A stretch of DNA of 64,000 nucleotides, from NCBI GenBank assembly GCA_033782935.1, contig JAWQEG010000259.1:93501-157500 (forward strand), written 5' to 3'. Every line of letters starts with the position of its first letter. Position 1 is the stretch's first letter. Below, one piece after another: positions 61,370 through 64,000 of the stretch. The translations under genes were made by a program, and so were the position numbers. This DNA comes from Petrolisthes cinctipes. Lineage: Eukaryota; Arthropoda; Malacostraca; Decapoda; Porcellanidae. Below the pieces are notes generated by a model. That model saw only the letters and a program-made list of their open reading frames with translations, was not told the origin of the DNA and made no database searches.

Positions 61370-61505
61370 ATGCCTTCTGTTCATTACATTATCATTACTG
61401 TACAGATACCAACTAACTTAAGATAACCTCCTTGCTGTTTACATACGGTTATCTTAAGTTAGTTGGTGTCTGTACTGTAACGATGAGGTAATGAACAGAA
61501 GGCAT
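61370..61505. repeat. Long imperfect hairpin (59-bp arms, 18-nt loop)
   Basis: 61370-61428 (atgccttctgttcattac to ctaacttaagataacc) is complementary to 61447-61505 with about five mismatches, some being G-T pairs. Loop tccttgctgtttacatac. No TA or other duplication at the ends is evident. It could be a small fold-back element, or an RNA hairpin if transcribed within the intron. Confidence 0.8.
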
Positions 61506-62716
61506 ACACTTTTCTCGTGTATGACCTTACAAGATTTAGGGATACTTTTATAACATCAAGGAGAACCTTGCATCATTACCCAGGGTGAACAGACTGTAGG
61601 ATACAAGATACAGTTTATTGGTAGTACACAAAGGTCACACAGAATATGGTAGTATGCTGGCGTGCCGTGTCATAGAGGAGCCGTAGTCGCTATAGGAGAG
61701 TTGGCTGGAGGTAGGAGGTTAACCATGTGATTAGAATGGGAACACGGGTAGACGTAGGGCAGCTAGGTGGTGTGGCGGCAGGCAGGACTACGGAGGGCAG
61801 GAACCTTGTTCTTCCGGAGCTCGAGCTGGAGTGAGTGAACCAGCAGGGCTGGCCACCCCTTATATTTGGTCGGAGCCAAGGAGTGGAGGCAACAGCTGCT
61901 GTCCCCAGGGGGCTTACAGCGGCTTGGCTGGAGGTAGGCATGGTCCCGGGGGCAGCTTAGGTCTGCATGGGTCGAGGATTAATGTACCTGGACGGCTAAG
62001 AATAGACCAGGGATCTAGGAGTGGTATACCTAGTGATACAGGAGTGGCCATATGTGTGTGGTAAATAGAGTGGCCACACATGTGGCTGCTACACTTTGTT
62101 CAACTTACTATACTCGTTTTTCCACGTCTCTGCCTCTTCCTCGGTCATAACATTCACCCTTAGGTGAGTTTAATTATGTTCTTGTTTAATTACAAGGCAA
62201 GAGAAGCCCTTTATATCTACCATACAGGAGCACATTATTAAGAGTTCAACAGAGCTGTAACTTTTGTTGGAACTTGTTGAGAGTTGGATTATTGGAAAGT
62301 GGGAAAAACAGCTGATGATGTAAACAGACCGTGTTGGCACTCTCTCGCTCTCTTATTTATTTTCTTTTTTTTTAATTTGAGGTATTTAAAAGAAAATAAT
62401 ATGACCTCTATGTCTTCATTATTCTGTTAATCCATTCTTTCAATCCATGTACAATGTAGATAGTCATATATATTTGTTTTTATCAATTCTTGCATCAAAA
62501 ACGTAAATCAATGTGATGAAATATTTTTGTACAGATGGCATCCTATATGGCGCACTGCTGTGTGATTGGCTGAAAGGCCACGAGAAGGAGGAGGCAGGGC
62601 TGAGGTGACTGACATGGGTTACAGAACGCGAATATGCTCCCCTTCCCTCCCTTCTCTTTCCTTCCCCTCCCCTTCCCTTCTTCCATTCCCTTAACTCCCC
62701 TTTCTTCCCATGGCAG
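61506..62716. other. Intron; no gene recognised
   Basis: 61550-62100 is G-rich sequence of moderate complexity without usable frames on either strand. 62100-62640 is AT-rich. 62640-62700 is a C/T-rich tract that forms the exon 22 polypyrimidine region. Nothing recognisable as transposon protein. Confidence 0.5.
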
Positions 62717-62935
62717 GGTCTCAACGTCGGGGGTAAACCTTCGGTGCTGTCTGCCAGTGGTCTACGATTGATGCAGCCTGGGGTTGTGGGGGGTGCTGGT
62801 GCTGGGGCTGGTGGTGGTGGTGGTGTTGGGGGGGGAGGGACTGCAGCACCTACAACTGGTAACCTCATAACTATTGGTGGTAAACAAGTCCTACTCACAT
62901 CTAAACCATTCTCACAACAAGGACAATTACAACAG
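62717..62935 (+). CDS. NFRKB: NFRKB-like, window exon 22
   Basis: Acceptor tggcag at 62711-62716, donor CAACAG|gtaaga at 62936; 219 nt, phase 0 to 0. Encodes residues 1295-1367: GLNVGGKPSVLSASGLRLMQ, PGVVGGAGAGAGGGGGVGGG, GTAAPTTGNLITIGGKQVLL, TSKPFSQQGQLQQ. Gly-rich, then a GGKQVLL motif. No stop, so the gene continues beyond the window. Confidence 0.83.
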
Positions 62936-62938
62936 GTA

Positions 62939-63150
62939 AGATATATATATATATATATATACTACAGCAGGTAAGACACACACACACACACACAAATACA
63001 TACATACATACATACACAACTGATAAGACACACACATACATACATACACTACAACTGGTAACACACACACACAGGTTGTGATATTAAAACAAACAAACAG
63101 TGAACACACACACACACACACACTATCTATTTATCTGTCTATCTATCTTT
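62939..63150. repeat. (AT)n, (CA)n with donor-like repeats
   Basis: (at)n at 62941-62961, then ctacagcaggtaagacacac (62962), acaactgataagacacac and ctacaactggtaacacac. These echo the exon 22 end ttacaacag|gtaagat. Confidence 0.7.
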
Positions 63151-63154
63151 CTAT

Positions 63155-64000
63155 CCATCTATCTATCTATTCCCTCCTTTCCTTCTATTTCCTTCCTTCT
63201 CTCTGTCCTTCCTTTCCTAGTTTCCTTATATTTCCTTCCTTCTCTTTGTCCCTCCTTTCCTTCTATTTCTTTCCTTCTCTCTGTCCCTCCTTTCCATCTA
63301 TTTCCTTCCTTTTCTCTGTCCCTCCTTTGCTTCTATTTCTTTCCTTCTCTCTGTCCCTCCTTTCCATCTATTTCCTTCCTTCTCTCTGTCCCTCCTTTCC
63401 TTCTGTTTCCTTCATTCTCTCTGTCCCTCCTTTCCTTTTATTTCCTTCCTTCTCTCTGTCCCTCCTCTCCTTCTATTTCCTGCCTTCTCTCTGTCCCTCC
63501 TTTCCTTCTATTTCCTTCCTTCTCTCTGTCCCTCTTTCCCTTCTATTTCCTTCCTTCTCTCTGTCCCTCTTTCCCTTCTATTTCCTTCCTTCTCTCTGTC
63601 CCTCCTTTCCTTCTATTTCCTTCCTTTCCTTCTATTTCCTTCCTTCTCTCTGTCCCTCCTTACCTTCCTTCTCTCTGTCCCTCCTATTTCCTTCCTTCTC
63701 TCAGTCCCTCCTATTTCCTTCCTTCTCTCTGTCCCTCCTTTCCTTCTATTTCCTTCCTTCTCTCCGTCCCTCTTTCCCTTCTATTTCCTTCCTTCTCTCT
63801 GTCCCTCCTTTCCTTCTATTTCCTTCCTTCTCTCTGTCCCTCCTTACCTTCTATTTCCTTCCTTCTCTCTGTCCCTCCTTTCCTTCTATTTCCTTCCTTC
63901 TCTCTGTCCCTCCTTTTCTTCTATTTCCTTCCTTCTCTCTGTCCCTCCTTACCTTCTATTTCCTTCCTTCTCTCTGTCCCTCCTTTCCTTCTATTTCCTT
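63155..64000. repeat. 35-bp polypyrimidine minisatellite
   Basis: About 24 copies of cttctatttccttccttctc plus tctgtccctcctttc, running past the window end, with single-base variants and a few partial units. The sense strand is almost purely pyrimidine apart from g in ctgtccc and a in ctatttc. Confidence 0.95.

Noticed and set aside
61690..62064. Gly/Ser-rich frames of about 80 codons on both strands
   Set aside because: No domain, no splice context, and both strands open over moderate-GC sequence; most likely chance.
1..64000. CRISPR array or bacterial operons
   Set aside because: The repeats are microsatellites, minisatellites and telomere-like; the DNA is clearly eukaryotic with spliced exons, so no prokaryotic features apply.

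Overview
This window is eukaryotic, not bacterial. It is the interior of one large plus-strand, intron-rich protein-coding gene whose introns are packed with transposable elements and microsatellites. Twenty-two exons (926 to 62935) can be joined by canonical GT/AG junctions with fully consistent codon phases. They give an open frame of 4101 nt (1367 codons) that is still open at both window edges. The protein resembles NFRKB (nuclear factor related to kappa-B binding protein, INO80G), a subunit of the INO80 chromatin-remodelling complex. It has the N-terminal region that follows the start of the family, the central winged-helix region, a very conserved block (HGYESVVGPVKG through LWIYLHRNRSEEEF), and a long low-complexity Q/T/G/V-rich C-terminal half. 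The first exon(s) and the end of the gene lie outside the window, and no promoter or polyadenylation site of the host gene is visible.

The organism is most likely an arthropod, probably a decapod crustacean (inference). The evidence is abundant interstitial (TTAGG/CCTAA)n, the arthropod telomere motif; very high di-, tri- and tetranucleotide microsatellite content; and a repeat set of CR1, RTE-like, 2A-bearing LINE, DIRS, Penelope and pogo/Tigger elements that is common in crustaceans.

Layout. 1-4.8 kb: exons 1-3 among TTAGG-like repeats and a duplicated 0.6 kb intron segment. 4.8-6.2 kb: an RTE-like fragment and exon 4. 6.2-12.4 kb: a near full-length CR1 retrotransposon (zinc-finger/SGNH-esterase ORF1, endonuclease/RT ORF2) inserted at the exon 4 splice donor, then a deleted pogo element. 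12.8-19 kb: exons 5-9 with GT/CA minisatellites. 19.7-23.1 kb: an RTE-like LINE. 23.5-26.2 kb: exons 10-12, with a donor-copying array. 26.35-38.33 kb: a four-level nest, host intron > Tigger-like DNA transposon > DIRS retrotransposon with inverted terminal repeats > LINE carrying a 2A-like peptide and PHD finger. 38.8-42.1 kb: exons 13-14, with an array of duplicated 3' splice sites and two MITEs. 42.7-48.5 kb: a pogo-like deletion derivative, an antisense RTE-like fragment, exons 15-16 and a Penelope-like remnant with RT and GIY-YIG parts. 48.6-53.7 kb: exon 17 and a second RTE-like LINE split by a putative solo LTR. 54.9-64 kb: exons 18-22, another degenerate LINE, a Tc1/mariner-type MITE, a long hairpin and a 35-bp polypyrimidine minisatellite.

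The most unusual pattern is that about half of the exons have partial copies of their own edge, including the splice site, duplicated in the neighbouring intronic repeat. The gene is therefore surrounded by decoy donors and acceptors. This appears exon by exon, with different microsatellites each time.
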